Shown: one piece after another, positions 1 to 8,721 of the stretch
How positions within the stretch are numbered: position 1 is the stretch's first letter
Layout: each line of letters begins with the position of its first letter
Assembly: GCF_000340565.2 (NCBI RefSeq)
Contig: NZ_CP007203.1
Location: 3,721,931 to 3,754,808, forward strand
Reading direction: 5' to 3'
From: Nodularia spumigena CCY9414
Lineage (GTDB): Bacteria > Cyanobacteriota > Cyanobacteriia > Cyanobacteriales > Nostocaceae
DNA length: 32,878 nucleotides
Translations under genes and position numbers: made by a program
The notes under the pieces: model-generated
What the model was told of the DNA's origin: nothing
What the model saw: only the letters and a program-made list of their open reading frames with translations
Databases searched by the model: none

Positions 1-146
1 TTCCAATTAGAGATTAAGATGTTTATAAATGAACTGAACCAAAAATACTTTGAAAGCTTTCACCAATTCTCGACCGACCTAGGAATGACCAACTCAGTAT
101 CTAATTGCGATTTGCTTTCGATGTTTGAGTGGATTCGGTCTCCCTA
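1..146 (-). other. 16S-23S internal transcribed spacer (5' part)
   Basis: This stretch directly follows the 16S 3' end on the minus strand and runs off the window. It shows the usual start of a cyanobacterial spacer: a GACC/GGTC-closed D1-D1' arm, then the CTTTCAAAGTA block (D2-like) and GGTTC (D3-like). No tRNA is seen in the 146 bases present. Bases 34-57 are complementary to the 16S leader at 1752-1782 and form the 3' half of the precursor stem. Confidence 0.85.
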
Positions 147-1635
<1,489 letters not shown>

Positions 1636-1806
1636 TGTTGTGCTTAGAGTTTGCTTCCGAACTCTCGGTTCAGAATCCTGTAAAAATTTTTGATTAACCT
1701 TTGGGAATCTTCCCAAACTAAATCTTCTTGACGAGGATTGGTTATTGTTTCGCTTTCAAAGTATTTTGTTTTCTCGGTTCAGGTGTTGCGGCTTTTGCCT
1801 TGGCAC
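1636..1806 (-). other. 16S rRNA leader with processing-stem half
   Basis: Transcribed leader between the rRNA promoter and the 16S gene. Bases 1752-1767 are a perfect 16-nt complement of spacer bases 42-57, and 1776-1782 complement 34-40, separated by an 8-nt bulge on the leader side and 1 nt on the spacer side. In the transcript this makes the long stem that brackets the 16S rRNA, the usual RNase III substrate. A second palindrome, TTTGGGAA/TTCCCAAA, lies at 1700-1717. Function of the stem is known for the operon class; its position here is read from the sequence. Confidence 0.8.
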
Positions 1807-1812
1807 TTATTT

Positions 1813-1841
1813 AACATAACAACTCTATCTGGTTTCGTCAA
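1813..1841 (-). promoter_or_regulatory. rRNA operon promoter (sigma-70 type)
   Basis: On the minus strand the sequence has TTGACG, a 17-base spacer and TATGTT, giving a -35 at 1836-1841 and a -10 at 1813-1818. Transcription would start near 1806 and read the leader and 16S. Spacing is optimal and no other gene lies between this promoter and the 16S. Confidence 0.8.
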
Positions 1842-2391
1842 GGGGTTTGGCAAAGTTTTTTTAAAAGGGGCAAGAAAACTGACTGAAACCCGTTCGTGAT
1901 AGGTATTTGGTAGAACGCCGCAATGTGGATAACGGAGCATCGAAGTTATCATCACCTGCCATGATTCATGCTATCGATTGTTTAGGCAGTGTCTGTGTGA
2001 AGGTTTTCCAGTCAATTGGGGCTAGGGGCGATCGCTCCTATAGAACCCATTCTAAATTTGCTAGGTATGCTCTGCAATTGCCGTATCTCTTGAGTTTCAT
2101 GCCTTTATAAGCCAGTGGATAGAGGCGATCGCCTACTAATACATAGAAACTGAGAAACTAAAATTAAACAACCATATATAGATATGCGGGTAGAGTTTTC
2201 ATCGATTGGTATCCCTGAAGTTAAGTACTAATGTCCAAAAACACACTTTTGGAGAACTGCTAATCCCAGAACGCCTGGGAAAGCGTGGCTAACCTTCCAG
2301 ATTTCCCCCTCAAGTAATTGAGCCACTACAAGCAGCAGGATAATATCAACCGCAAATACAGAGGCTAACAGAGGTATAGTCACACTTCTAT
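1842..2391. other. Intergenic region, no gene recognised
   Basis: About 550 bases between the rRNA promoter and the insertion sequence. It holds two GCGATCGC-type sites and short open frames without family resemblance. A frame on the minus strand (2228-2458) starts inside the insertion sequence and crosses its end, so it is not counted as a gene. No RNA gene or clear promoter is seen. Confidence 0.6.
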
Positions 2392-3531
2392 AGACATCTC
2401 CGAAAACTATCAAACCCTTGCAGTTACGATATTTTTGGTGAGCGATCGCTAACTGCAAATATCCTGAGATTCTACGGTAGAATAGGTGTTAGAAATGCGT
2501 GTTGTTGGTAATTAGCCAAAAGTAGGATCTCTTTGAGGTAATTTTATTATAAATAATTTCAAGTTTTTATAGTTACAAAATAAATGTGCCAATGCGTAAT
2601 CTAACGAGTCCACAAATAGTCATAATTATCTGCTCGTATTTAGAGGAATTTAATCTAAATCTTTCTTGAGCTACTCTAAATATCTTCACTAAACGAATTA
2701 AATGTTCTACAAATATGCGCTCTGATGCCAGTTCTTTATTTTGAATTTTTTGTTCAGAACTTAATTCTTTTTTTCTAGGCTTTTTTTCAGGTGTTTTAAT
2801 TGATTTCTCTCCTTGGTAAGCTTTGTCACCGGAAAATTTTTGTTTCTCTTCAAACCCATTTTTATTTTCCCGAAATAAATTTATGTCACTTTTTCGTCCT
2901 GGCTCACCAGCTACTACATCAACAATATCTCTACCATTAGGCAGAACAATTAATTGACTTTTTCTAGTGTGCATTTTCTTCTTACCTGAGTAATATTTTT
3001 CCTGCTGTTGATACTCTGAAGGTCTTTCTATGGGCTGTTCATAGCTATCTACGATTAGTTCAAAGTCTGTTAAAACTTCTTTAACAATTTCATAGTCACT
3101 GGAGTTTTTTTTACCTGTTCTACTAAACTTGGTGGTAATAATTCTCCCAATAATGGCAACCAATAGTTAAACGTATCATTTGCAGTTGTTTCACTCACGC
3201 CAAATTGAATACCCAATAGTTGAAATGTGGTTAAATGTCGTAAATATGTTAGGGTGAGAATTATTTGCTCCGATGGTGATAATTTTGGTCTGCGACCACC
3301 TCCACCCAGAATAATTCTCACTTTTCTATCTTCAAGCAATTCTCGTTTATGATTGTGCCGTTTAATGGCTTTGTCTAAAAGTTCCTGCAACTGTTCATAT
3401 TTCAGCCCTACTAAACGCTGTGCTTCCTGGGGATTATTTTGGATATAATCGAATATACTGCTCATAATGCTTTACTAAAAATAGCATTTTATACTCTTAT
3501 ACCATAATTTTATTCTTTTTCGGAGATGTCT
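2392..3531 (-). mobile_element. IS5-like insertion sequence
   Basis: The element is bounded by a perfect 15-bp terminal inverted repeat: AGACATCTCCGAAAA at 2392-2406 and its complement at 3517-3531. The trinucleotide TAT flanks both sides (2389-2391 and 3532-3534), which fits a 3-bp target duplication. It carries one transposase gene in two overlapping frames. At 1140 bp it is somewhat long for the group because about 180 bases separate the transposase stop from the left end. Perfect ends suggest recent arrival; the gene may need frameshifting to be expressed. Confidence 0.88.
2573..3465 (-). CDS. IS5-family DDE transposase, two frames joined by a -1 shift
   Basis: Reading 1 (3465 to 3070, 131 codons) holds the N-terminal helix-turn-helix region (LSPSEQIILTLTYLRH, FGVSETTANDTFNYW). 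Reading 2 (to 2573) holds the DDE_Tnp_4-type catalytic region: first Asp in ELIVDSYEQP, second in GEPGRKSDINL, Glu in SERIFVEHLIR. The frames meet at eight A residues (plus strand 3105-3112). In reading 1 the run is phased GTA AAA AAA ACT, a slippery A AAA AAA heptamer. A -1 shift gives EQVKK-NSSDYE, which matches the uninterrupted family protein as I recall it, for a 297-residue product. It could be programmed frameshifting or a one-base insertion; the sequence alone cannot decide. Confidence 0.85.
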
Positions 3532-3534
3532 TAT

Positions 3535-3695
3535 ACCTATTTACAAGTTTTTGAAAGTCTCTCAAATAAGTAGACCGGAAAGTTATGCGATCGCCTCAGT
3601 GATATTTTTACTCTCCTCCGTCAGAGGCAATGTCTCACTTTGCTGTGGATAAGCATATCCTAGTACCGTCATCTACTATTACTTGTCAAGTAGCA
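3535..3695. other. Intergenic spacer upstream of psb34-like remnant
   Basis: Bases between the insertion sequence and the promoter of the psb34-like remnant. They include a GCGATCGC-type site near 3588. No gene is recognised. Confidence 0.5.
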
Positions 3696-3724
3696 TTGAC
3701 GAATCGTAACAATTTTGTTATATT
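3696..3724 (+). promoter_or_regulatory. Promoter of the psb34-like remnant
   Basis: TTGACG (3696-3701), exactly 17 bases, then TATATT (3719-3724). The predicted start near 3731 leaves a short leader with an AGGA ribosome site about 8 bases before the ATG at 3759. The promoter looks intact although the gene behind it is broken. Confidence 0.6.
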
Positions 3725-3758
3725 AGTTTACATAAGGTAACAAATACAGGAAAATATT

Positions 3759-3902
3759 ATGTATACAACCATTAACGAAAGCGGTATTCTGAATAACTAC
3801 GCTAACGAACCCAAAATGTACTGAGCTAACTACCCCAACAAAGAAGAGCAACGTCAATATGCGGTGCAAGGTGCGTTTGCTACATTGGTTGTGACTAAGT
3901 AG
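3759..3902 (+). pseudogene. Broken Psb34-like (ssl1498 family) small photosystem II assembly protein
   Basis: From the ATG the frame reads MYTTINESGILNNYANEPK followed by MY and a TGA stop at 3822-3824. The same frame continues ANYPNKEEQRQYAVQGAFATLVVT and meets TAG at 3900-3902. This N-terminal pattern is typical of the roughly 56-residue Psb34/ssl1498 family of light-harvesting-like proteins, known from photosystem II assembly. The C-terminal membrane helix expected after the LVVT stretch is missing; the DNA instead runs into a heptamer-like repeat. Two in-frame stops plus loss of the helix mark it as a pseudogene, probably a spare copy. Family assignment is from memory of the motif. Confidence 0.7.
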
Positions 3903-3960
3903 GTAAGCATGAATAAACCAAACTATGTTAAGACTCGTAAACAGGGACCAAACCCTTACT

Positions 3961-3987
3961 AATGACCAATGACAAATGACCAATGAC
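3961..3987 (+). repeat. Short tandem repeat, ATGACCA-like
   Basis: Four near-copies of AATGACCA/AATGACAA follow the broken psb34-like gene. Such short tandemly repeated heptamer families are common between genes in Nostoc and Anabaena. Confidence 0.6.
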
Positions 3988-4251
3988 GACCCTAGCTAGT
4001 TAACTTTATTTCCGCCGACCTACTTACGTTAATTTTGGTTACCTTGGGCGTTAGCTAATATTTGTTGATTTCGGTATCGGTATTTCTCATCGTCATTTGG
4101 ACTTCTCCTTCTCACCCCGCTTAGTTTAATCGGTAAATTTATCTTGTAATTCCATCCTTGGTGAAGGTGCAGAATGTGTGATTGAAATTCCCATTCATCA
4201 GTGAATAATTATCAATTATAACTAAAGCTAATTCCGGAGTTAATTTACGTG
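3988..4251. other. Intergenic region, nothing recognised
   Basis: About 260 AT-rich bases between the repeat and the end of the GerMN gene. No open frame of known family, RNA gene or convincing terminator is visible. Confidence 0.5.
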
Positions 4252-4779
4252 TTAAAGAATTAATTCCTTCCCTTGCTCAGTGAAGCGAACGTCTTTAATA
4301 TTCCATTCAGCATTACTGATTAAAGTTTTGCGAAGACTGCCAAATAAAGCAAACTGTTCACAACTAGAAAGAGAAACAAATTGCCGTTTTGACAAAGCAG
4401 ATAGCCGAAAATCAACTGTAGCGATGCCATTTTGAACTTGGACACGATAAGCAGACAAGTCAAAATCAGCTGTATTTTGTTCTTCTATAATTTTACCTAC
4501 CGCAGCTGTTATGGGTTCTGCTGCTGTTAATGAGACTTGTTGCGGAATCAATTCTTGGCATTGGATATCACTAGTATATAAGGTGATATTAACAGTTTGG
4601 CTCGTGGGAGTTTGAGAGGTGGCAGCAGGTGTTTTTGGAGCCGTCCTTGGCGTGGTGGTAGGATCTGGTGTTTGACTGTCAATACTGCTGGAAGTAGGAT
4701 GAGGATTAGAACTACAACTACTGATGCTAGCAGCGATCGCTAGCATTATAAATGGTAAAACGTACTTTTTGTGGATCAT
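4252..4779 (-). CDS. GerMN-domain lipoprotein
   Basis: The ATG at 4779 begins MIHKKYVLPFIMLAIAASISSC, a lipoprotein signal peptide with a lipobox ending at Cys; a longer reading from 4821 would bury this signal, so the inner start is preferred. A low-complexity Thr/Pro/Ser linker follows the Cys, then a C-terminal GerMN-type domain (VNITLYTSDIQCQELIPQ through AEWNIKDVRFTEQGKEL). GerMN domains occur in extracytoplasmic lipoproteins; in Bacillus GerM acts in sporulation and germination, but the role in cyanobacteria is unknown. The gene stands alone, with non-coding DNA on both sides. Confidence 0.75.
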   Translation of the reverse strand: MIHKKYVLPFIMLAIAASISSCSSNPHPTSSSIDSQTPDPTTTPRTAPKTPAATSQTPTSQTVNITLYTSDIQCQELIPQQVSLTAAEPITAAVGKIIEEQNTADFDLSAYRVQVQNGIATVDFRLSALSKRQFVSLSSCEQFALFGSLRKTLISNAEWNIKDVRFTEQGKELIL

Positions 4780-5191
4780 ATTGATAACAGGTATGTGATA
4801 GACTATTAACTTCAGTGCCATTGATATGAATTCCGCATAAATTTAGAAAAACGCTACAAGCTGCTGTGAAGAGTTAACGTTGTTCATATTCTTTGTATAA
4901 ATAACGGTAATTCAACTGAAATTCATGGCAAAATAATTATTATGGATACTTAGTTTAAGGATTTTTCAGACATAAATTCTCCCATTTCCATAGTCCCAAT
5001 AATTTTTTTTCCTTGTCTTCCCGTCCCCCTGGGTTCTGAAAGCTAAAAATGGCAAGAGGCTAGGCTGAGAGACTTACTGGTTTAGCATCAATTAGGATAA
5101 TTTTTGAGTTAATTTTAGATTTGAAATTTTCAATTGGGAAACATAGATATTGAAGTTAACTTCAGCCCGTTAGCTGAAAATAGACAAGACT
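4780..5191. other. Intergenic region, nothing recognised
   Basis: About 410 bases between the divergent GerMN gene and the PAS-kinase remnant. It is AT-rich; no repeat family, RNA gene or clear promoter was identified. Confidence 0.5.
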
Positions 5192-5380
5192 ATGACTGGT
5201 AATTTGATCACGGTTGATAAAAATGCCTATGAATCCCTTCAACAAGAACTCATAGAACTGCGTGAGCGAGAAATTCGTAATAACCTGAAATATAGCCAAG
5301 AGCAAATTGGTTTATTTATAGAGTATACATCGGTGGCGATCGCCAGATTTGATTGTCAAATGCGATACTTAGTAGGATGA
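5192..5380 (+). pseudogene. N-terminal remnant of a PAS-domain sensor kinase
   Basis: The 62-codon frame has a helical N-terminus (YESLQQELIELREREI) and then QEQIGLFIEYTSVAIARFD followed by QMRYLVG, the opening of a PAS domain of the kind found in Nostoc sensor kinases (normally AIAMFDRDMRYL, then more PAS, HisKA and HATPase). It stops right after that opening and nothing downstream continues it before rsmA. It is best read as a truncated gene; a short expressed peptide is possible but unsupported. Confidence 0.6.
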
Positions 5381-5448
5381 ACACAGATAAATATATACTT
5401 CATCTGAATGAAAACTGCTGTATAAACTAGATTTAGTCAGGAAAATTA

Positions 5449-6276
5449 ATGATCAAACCGCGCAAGTCTTTTGCTCAACATTGGCTCAAAAGTGAAAAGG
5501 CTCTGGATGCTATTATTAAAGCAGCAGAATGTCACCAGAGCGATGATCGCGTGCTGGAAATTGGCCCCGGTACGGGTATTCTAACTCGGCGTTTACTGCC
5601 CTTGGTGCGATCGCTCGTAGCAGTAGAAATCGACTTTGATTTATGCAAACAGTTAGCCAAGCAACTCGGTAAAAAAGAAAACTTCTTACTATTGCAAGGG
5701 GATTTCCTCACCTTAGATTTACCATCCCATTTAGCACCATTTCCCAACTTTCAACAGCCCAATAAAGTAGTCGCGAATATACCCTACAATATTACAGGGC
5801 CAATCATCGAGAAATTGCTAGGCACTATCGCCAACCCTAACCCAGAACCATTTGACTCCATAGTGCTACTAGTGCAGAAAGAAGTAGCCGATAGATTGTA
5901 TGCTCATCCTGGTTCGAGAACTTTTGGCGCGTTGAGTGTGCGGGTGCAGTATTTAGCTGATTGTGAATTTATTTGTACCGTTCCCGCAGGTGCATTTTAC
6001 CCACCGCCAAAAGTAGACTCAGCCGTAGTGCGGTTACGTCCCCGAACGATAGAAACACCCGCACTGAACCCCCGAAAATTTGAAAATTTGGTAAAACTGG
6101 GATTTAGCGCAAAACGTAAAATGTTAAGAAATAATTTGCAATCGGTGGTTGAACGCGATCGCCTGACCCACTTACTGGAACAATTAGAAATAAATCCCCA
6201 AGTTCGAGCCGAAGACCTCAGCGTTCAGCAATGGGTAAGATTAGCAAACCAGTTAACAGTGAACACTGAACAGTAA
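5449..6276 (+). CDS. rsmA: 16S rRNA (adenine(1518)-N(6)/adenine(1519)-N(6))-dimethyltransferase
   Basis: RsmA/KsgA dimethylates two adjacent adenines in the 3'-terminal helix of 16S rRNA using S-adenosylmethionine, a late step in small-subunit maturation. The 275-residue product has the usual length. It shows the SAM-binding motif I (VLEIGPGTGILTRRL, about residues 35-49), the acidic AVEID strand end near 58-62, and the catalytic NIPYN motif at 110-114. A PPPKVDSAVVRL block and a C-terminal helical domain complete the family pattern. An AGGA lies 8-12 bases before the ATG. It is followed by ispE, a gene order common in cyanobacteria, so the two are probably cotranscribed. Confidence 0.96.
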   Translation: MIKPRKSFAQHWLKSEKALDAIIKAAECHQSDDRVLEIGPGTGILTRRLLPLVRSLVAVEIDFDLCKQLAKQLGKKENFLLLQGDFLTLDLPSHLAPFPNFQQPNKVVANIPYNITGPIIEKLLGTIANPNPEPFDSIVLLVQKEVADRLYAHPGSRTFGALSVRVQYLADCEFICTVPAGAFYPPPKVDSAVVRLRPRTIETPALNPRKFENLVKLGFSAKRKMLRNNLQSVVERDRLTHLLEQLEINPQVRAEDLSVQQWVRLANQLTVNTEQ

Positions 6277-6280
6277 ACAG

Positions 6281-6321
6281 ACTGATAACTGATAACTGAT
6301 AACTGATAACTGATAACTGAT
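6281..6321 (+). repeat. Tandem heptamer ACTGATA, about six copies
   Basis: Nearly six perfect copies of ACTGATA fill the gap between rsmA and ispE and end directly at the ispE ATG. It belongs to the heptanucleotide tandem repeats typical of heterocystous cyanobacteria. It occupies the place where a ribosome site for ispE would lie; no Shine-Dalgarno sequence is visible there. Confidence 0.9.
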
Positions 6322-7275
6322 ATGCGTTCATACAATCTAATTGCTCCTGCTAAAATCAACTTGTATCTGGAAATCATTAGTGACCGTCCGGATGGCTATC
6401 ACGAGTTAGCTATGATACTCCAAAGTATCGAGCTTGCCGACAAAATTAATGTCCAATCCCTAAGCACAGATAGGATTCGCGTCAACTGCAACCACCCACA
6501 AGTACCCACAGACAAAAGTAATCTAGCATACCGAGCAGCAGCACTCATGGCGGCGAAATTTCCCGAAGCCTTGGCTCAATATGGGGGTGTAGAAATTACC
6601 ATTAACAAGCAAATTCCCGTAGCAGCTGGGTTGGCGGGAGGTTCGACAAATGCCGCAGCCGTGTTAATAGGGATAGATTTATTATGGAAACTAGGACTCA
6701 CGAAACCAGAATTAGAAGAACTCGGTGCTACTTTGGGTTCAGATATCCCCTTTTGTGTCGCCGGGGGAACAGTGATTGCGACAGGTAGAGGTGAGAAACT
6801 TTCGCCTTTACCAAGTTTGGATCATATATATATAGTATTGGCGAAATATCGTAGTCTAGAAGTATCCACAGCTTGGGCGTACAAAACCTATCGCCAAGAA
6901 TTTGGCAATACTTATCTTAAAGATACGGAAAATTTAGCCGCCCGTGCAGCCGCAGTTCATTCAGAAGTAATAGTTAAAGCTATCCTGAATAAAGATACCC
7001 GAGAAATTGCCCAAAAACTACACAATGATTTAGAGCGTGTAGTCTTAGCAGCTTATCCTCAAGTCTTACAACTGCGAGAACTATTTGCCACTCAACCAGG
7101 CGTTTTAGGAACCATGATGTCTGGTTCTGGCCCCACAGTGTTTGCGCTGGTGGAGTCGGAAGCACAAGCCCAAGCAGTTAAGCTACAGATGAGAGCAGCA
7201 ATTCCTGATGAGGATTTAGAATTGTTTGTGACTCGGACTATTACACATGGCATTCAGGTAGCATCATCAATTTAA
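6322..7275 (+). CDS. ispE: 4-(cytidine 5'-diphospho)-2-C-methyl-D-erythritol kinase
   Basis: IspE phosphorylates CDP-methylerythritol with ATP in the MEP pathway, which supplies isoprenoids for carotenoids, phytol and quinones. The 317-residue protein is a GHMP kinase: Lys11 in the N-terminal APAKINLYL motif, the glycine-rich ATP loop PVAAGLAGGSTNAAA (about 99-113), Asp141 in SDIPF, and the C-terminal GTMMSGSGPTVFAL motif. The start is the first ATG after rsmA and fits family N-termini. The upstream sequence is only heptamer repeat, so translation may depend on readthrough coupling from rsmA or on a leaderless or weak initiation. Confidence 0.96.
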   Translation: MRSYNLIAPAKINLYLEIISDRPDGYHELAMILQSIELADKINVQSLSTDRIRVNCNHPQVPTDKSNLAYRAAALMAAKFPEALAQYGGVEITINKQIPVAAGLAGGSTNAAAVLIGIDLLWKLGLTKPELEELGATLGSDIPFCVAGGTVIATGRGEKLSPLPSLDHIYIVLAKYRSLEVSTAWAYKTYRQEFGNTYLKDTENLAARAAAVHSEVIVKAILNKDTREIAQKLHNDLERVVLAAYPQVLQLRELFATQPGVLGTMMSGSGPTVFALVESEAQAQAVKLQMRAAIPDEDLELFVTRTITHGIQVASSI

Positions 7276-7320
7276 GGAAGTATTTTTCTTTGCACCAAAA
7301 CACTAAGACACAAAAAATAT

Positions 7321-7641
7321 ATGAGTGATTCAAAAGTAACACAACCAGAAGCTGAAAATCAGATTCCACCAACTCCCTTACGTTGTATAACCGGAGCAGT
7401 ATTTGCTGGAGGGCTAGGATATGCGATGTATTCGCTGATGATATCCATAGCGACAACTTTTGCAGCTAAACCTATCCATTCGGATAACCCAATGGTGGTG
7501 AATATTGGCTCTGCTGTGCGGACTTTGGTTGTCGGTGTAGTTGCTTTGGGAACTGGAATATTTGGTATAGTTGCAATTGGTTTGTTAGCTTTGGCAATCC
7601 AATTAGTGGTGCAGCAATTGACAAAGCCCAAAAACAGTTAA
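7321..7641 (+). CDS. DUF3082 membrane protein
   Basis: A 106-residue protein with a short polar N-terminus and two hydrophobic segments, about 22-45 (TGAVFAGGLGYAMYSLMISI) and 63-96 (VRTLVVGVVALGTGIFGIVA). This fits the DUF3082 family of cyanobacteria and plastid-bearing plants, of unknown function. It follows ispE by 45 bases and is probably in the same operon. Its stop overlaps the stop of the convergent response regulator gene by three bases. Confidence 0.8.
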   Translation: MSDSKVTQPEAENQIPPTPLRCITGAVFAGGLGYAMYSLMISIATTFAAKPIHSDNPMVVNIGSAVRTLVVGVVALGTGIFGIVAIGLLALAIQLVVQQLTKPKNS

Positions 7642-8525
7642 CCTCGACCTAAAGGTGCATAGTTTTCATGTTGAGGGTGAGAATTGATCATTTGCGGCTT
7701 CTTCTCACTACTGAAAACTTGAGAAAGTTGATTTTGGTTTCTCCAAGTTTTGGGAGGTATACCGTGATCTTGGCGGAACTGGCGGGAGAAATGACAAGCA
7801 TTTTGATAGCCGAGTTTTGTAGCAATCTGCTCTATGGTTTGATCACTATCCCTCAATAACAGCCGGGCTGCGGCCATGCGGCGCTTGACAATCCAACCAT
7901 TAACAGTTTGACCTGTTTTTTTATTTACTCTACTTGTGAGGTAAGCTGGTGAATAACCCACAGCCTCCGCCACATTAGATAAAGTAATTCCTCGATGATA
8001 ATTAGCTTCAATGTAGTCGAAAACTTCTTTGAGATGGGGAATGGCTGGAAAGATTGAGTTAGAGGTGACAGACGGAATTGTGTCTGCGGGTACTGATTCT
8101 GGCATTTGATGCGATTTAGTCGCATACCAGCGATGCAAAAGAGATTGCTTTTCCAATCGGATGGCGATCGCCTTAAGTAATTGCTCTAAAGTACAGGGTT
8201 TAGTAAGATAGTCATCTGCGCCCAACTCCATACCTTTACGAATATCTGTTTGATGATCGCTACCAGTCAGAAAAATAAAGGGAATAATCGCAGTTACAGG
8301 ATCTTGGCGCATCCTCTGGAGAACACTATAGCCATCCATATCTGGCATGACAATATCGCAAACCACCAAATCGGGTAAATAGGTTTGTGCTTTTTCGATA
8401 CCAATTCGACCATTTTCTGCCACTATAGTCTTGAAACCTTCAGCCTCAAGTCCTTTAGCATAAAGATTGCGGGTAGTAGCATCATCTTCAATTATCAGAA
8501 TTGTTTTCGGAGATTCCTGTATCAT
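7638..8525 (-). CDS. Response regulator with REC and AraC-type DNA-binding domains
   Basis: The 295-residue protein starts with a receiver domain: acidic pocket EDD at 13-15, phospho-acceptor Asp57 in VVCDIVMPDMDG, Thr87 in FLTGSD and Lys109 in LTKPC. A linker of about 60 residues leads to a C-terminal AraC/XylS double helix-turn-helix (about 168-265; ITLSNVAEAVGYSPAYL and IEQIATKLGYQNACHFSRQF). It should be a transcription factor switched by phosphorylation. Its natural partner would be the histidine kinase just upstream in the same direction (8722-10704), but that gene is frameshifted here, so the regulator may now be an orphan or driven by another kinase. Confidence 0.93.
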   Translation of the reverse strand: MIQESPKTILIIEDDATTRNLYAKGLEAEGFKTIVAENGRIGIEKAQTYLPDLVVCDIVMPDMDGYSVLQRMRQDPVTAIIPFIFLTGSDHQTDIRKGMELGADDYLTKPCTLEQLLKAIAIRLEKQSLLHRWYATKSHQMPESVPADTIPSVTSNSIFPAIPHLKEVFDYIEANYHRGITLSNVAEAVGYSPAYLTSRVNKKTGQTVNGWIVKRRMAAARLLLRDSDQTIEQIATKLGYQNACHFSRQFRQDHGIPPKTWRNQNQLSQVFSSEKKPQMINSHPQHENYAPLGRG

Positions 8526-8721
8526 TTTTCTATCACTAGGATTTTTGACAAATATAGGGATGTTGCGGTGGGTTACGACGGAAACAAAGGTTGATTCGTC
8601 AAAAAATCATTGACCGCCGTCTAACCCACCCTACGGACTGGGGACACCGATGGTACGGGCGGGTTTAGTCATATTGTCTGCCCGCCTTCTTCCGTTTATC
8701 TCCTAACCTCCTTGGCGGTTC
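8526..8721. repeat. Intergenic repeats (GTGGGTTA palindrome and GTACGGGCGGGTTTA unit)
   Basis: The 196-base gap between kinase and regulator holds an inverted repeat, GGTGGGTTACGACGG at 8567-8581 and CCGTCTAACCCACC at 8617-8630. It also holds GTACGGGCGGGTTTA at 8653-8667. The latter 15-mer recurs exactly at 14528-14542. These are dispersed non-coding repeats of the Nostoc type inserted between the two-component genes. Confidence 0.7.

Noticed and set aside
1907-2110. 67-codon plus-strand frame upstream of the rRNA promoter
   Set aside because: No family pattern, no ribosome site, and it contains HIP1-type sites and low-conservation sequence; treated as non-coding.
2228-2458. 76-codon minus-strand frame with a hydrophobic stretch
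   Set aside because: It starts inside the insertion sequence and crosses its terminal repeat into unrelated DNA, so it is a chance frame created by the insertion.
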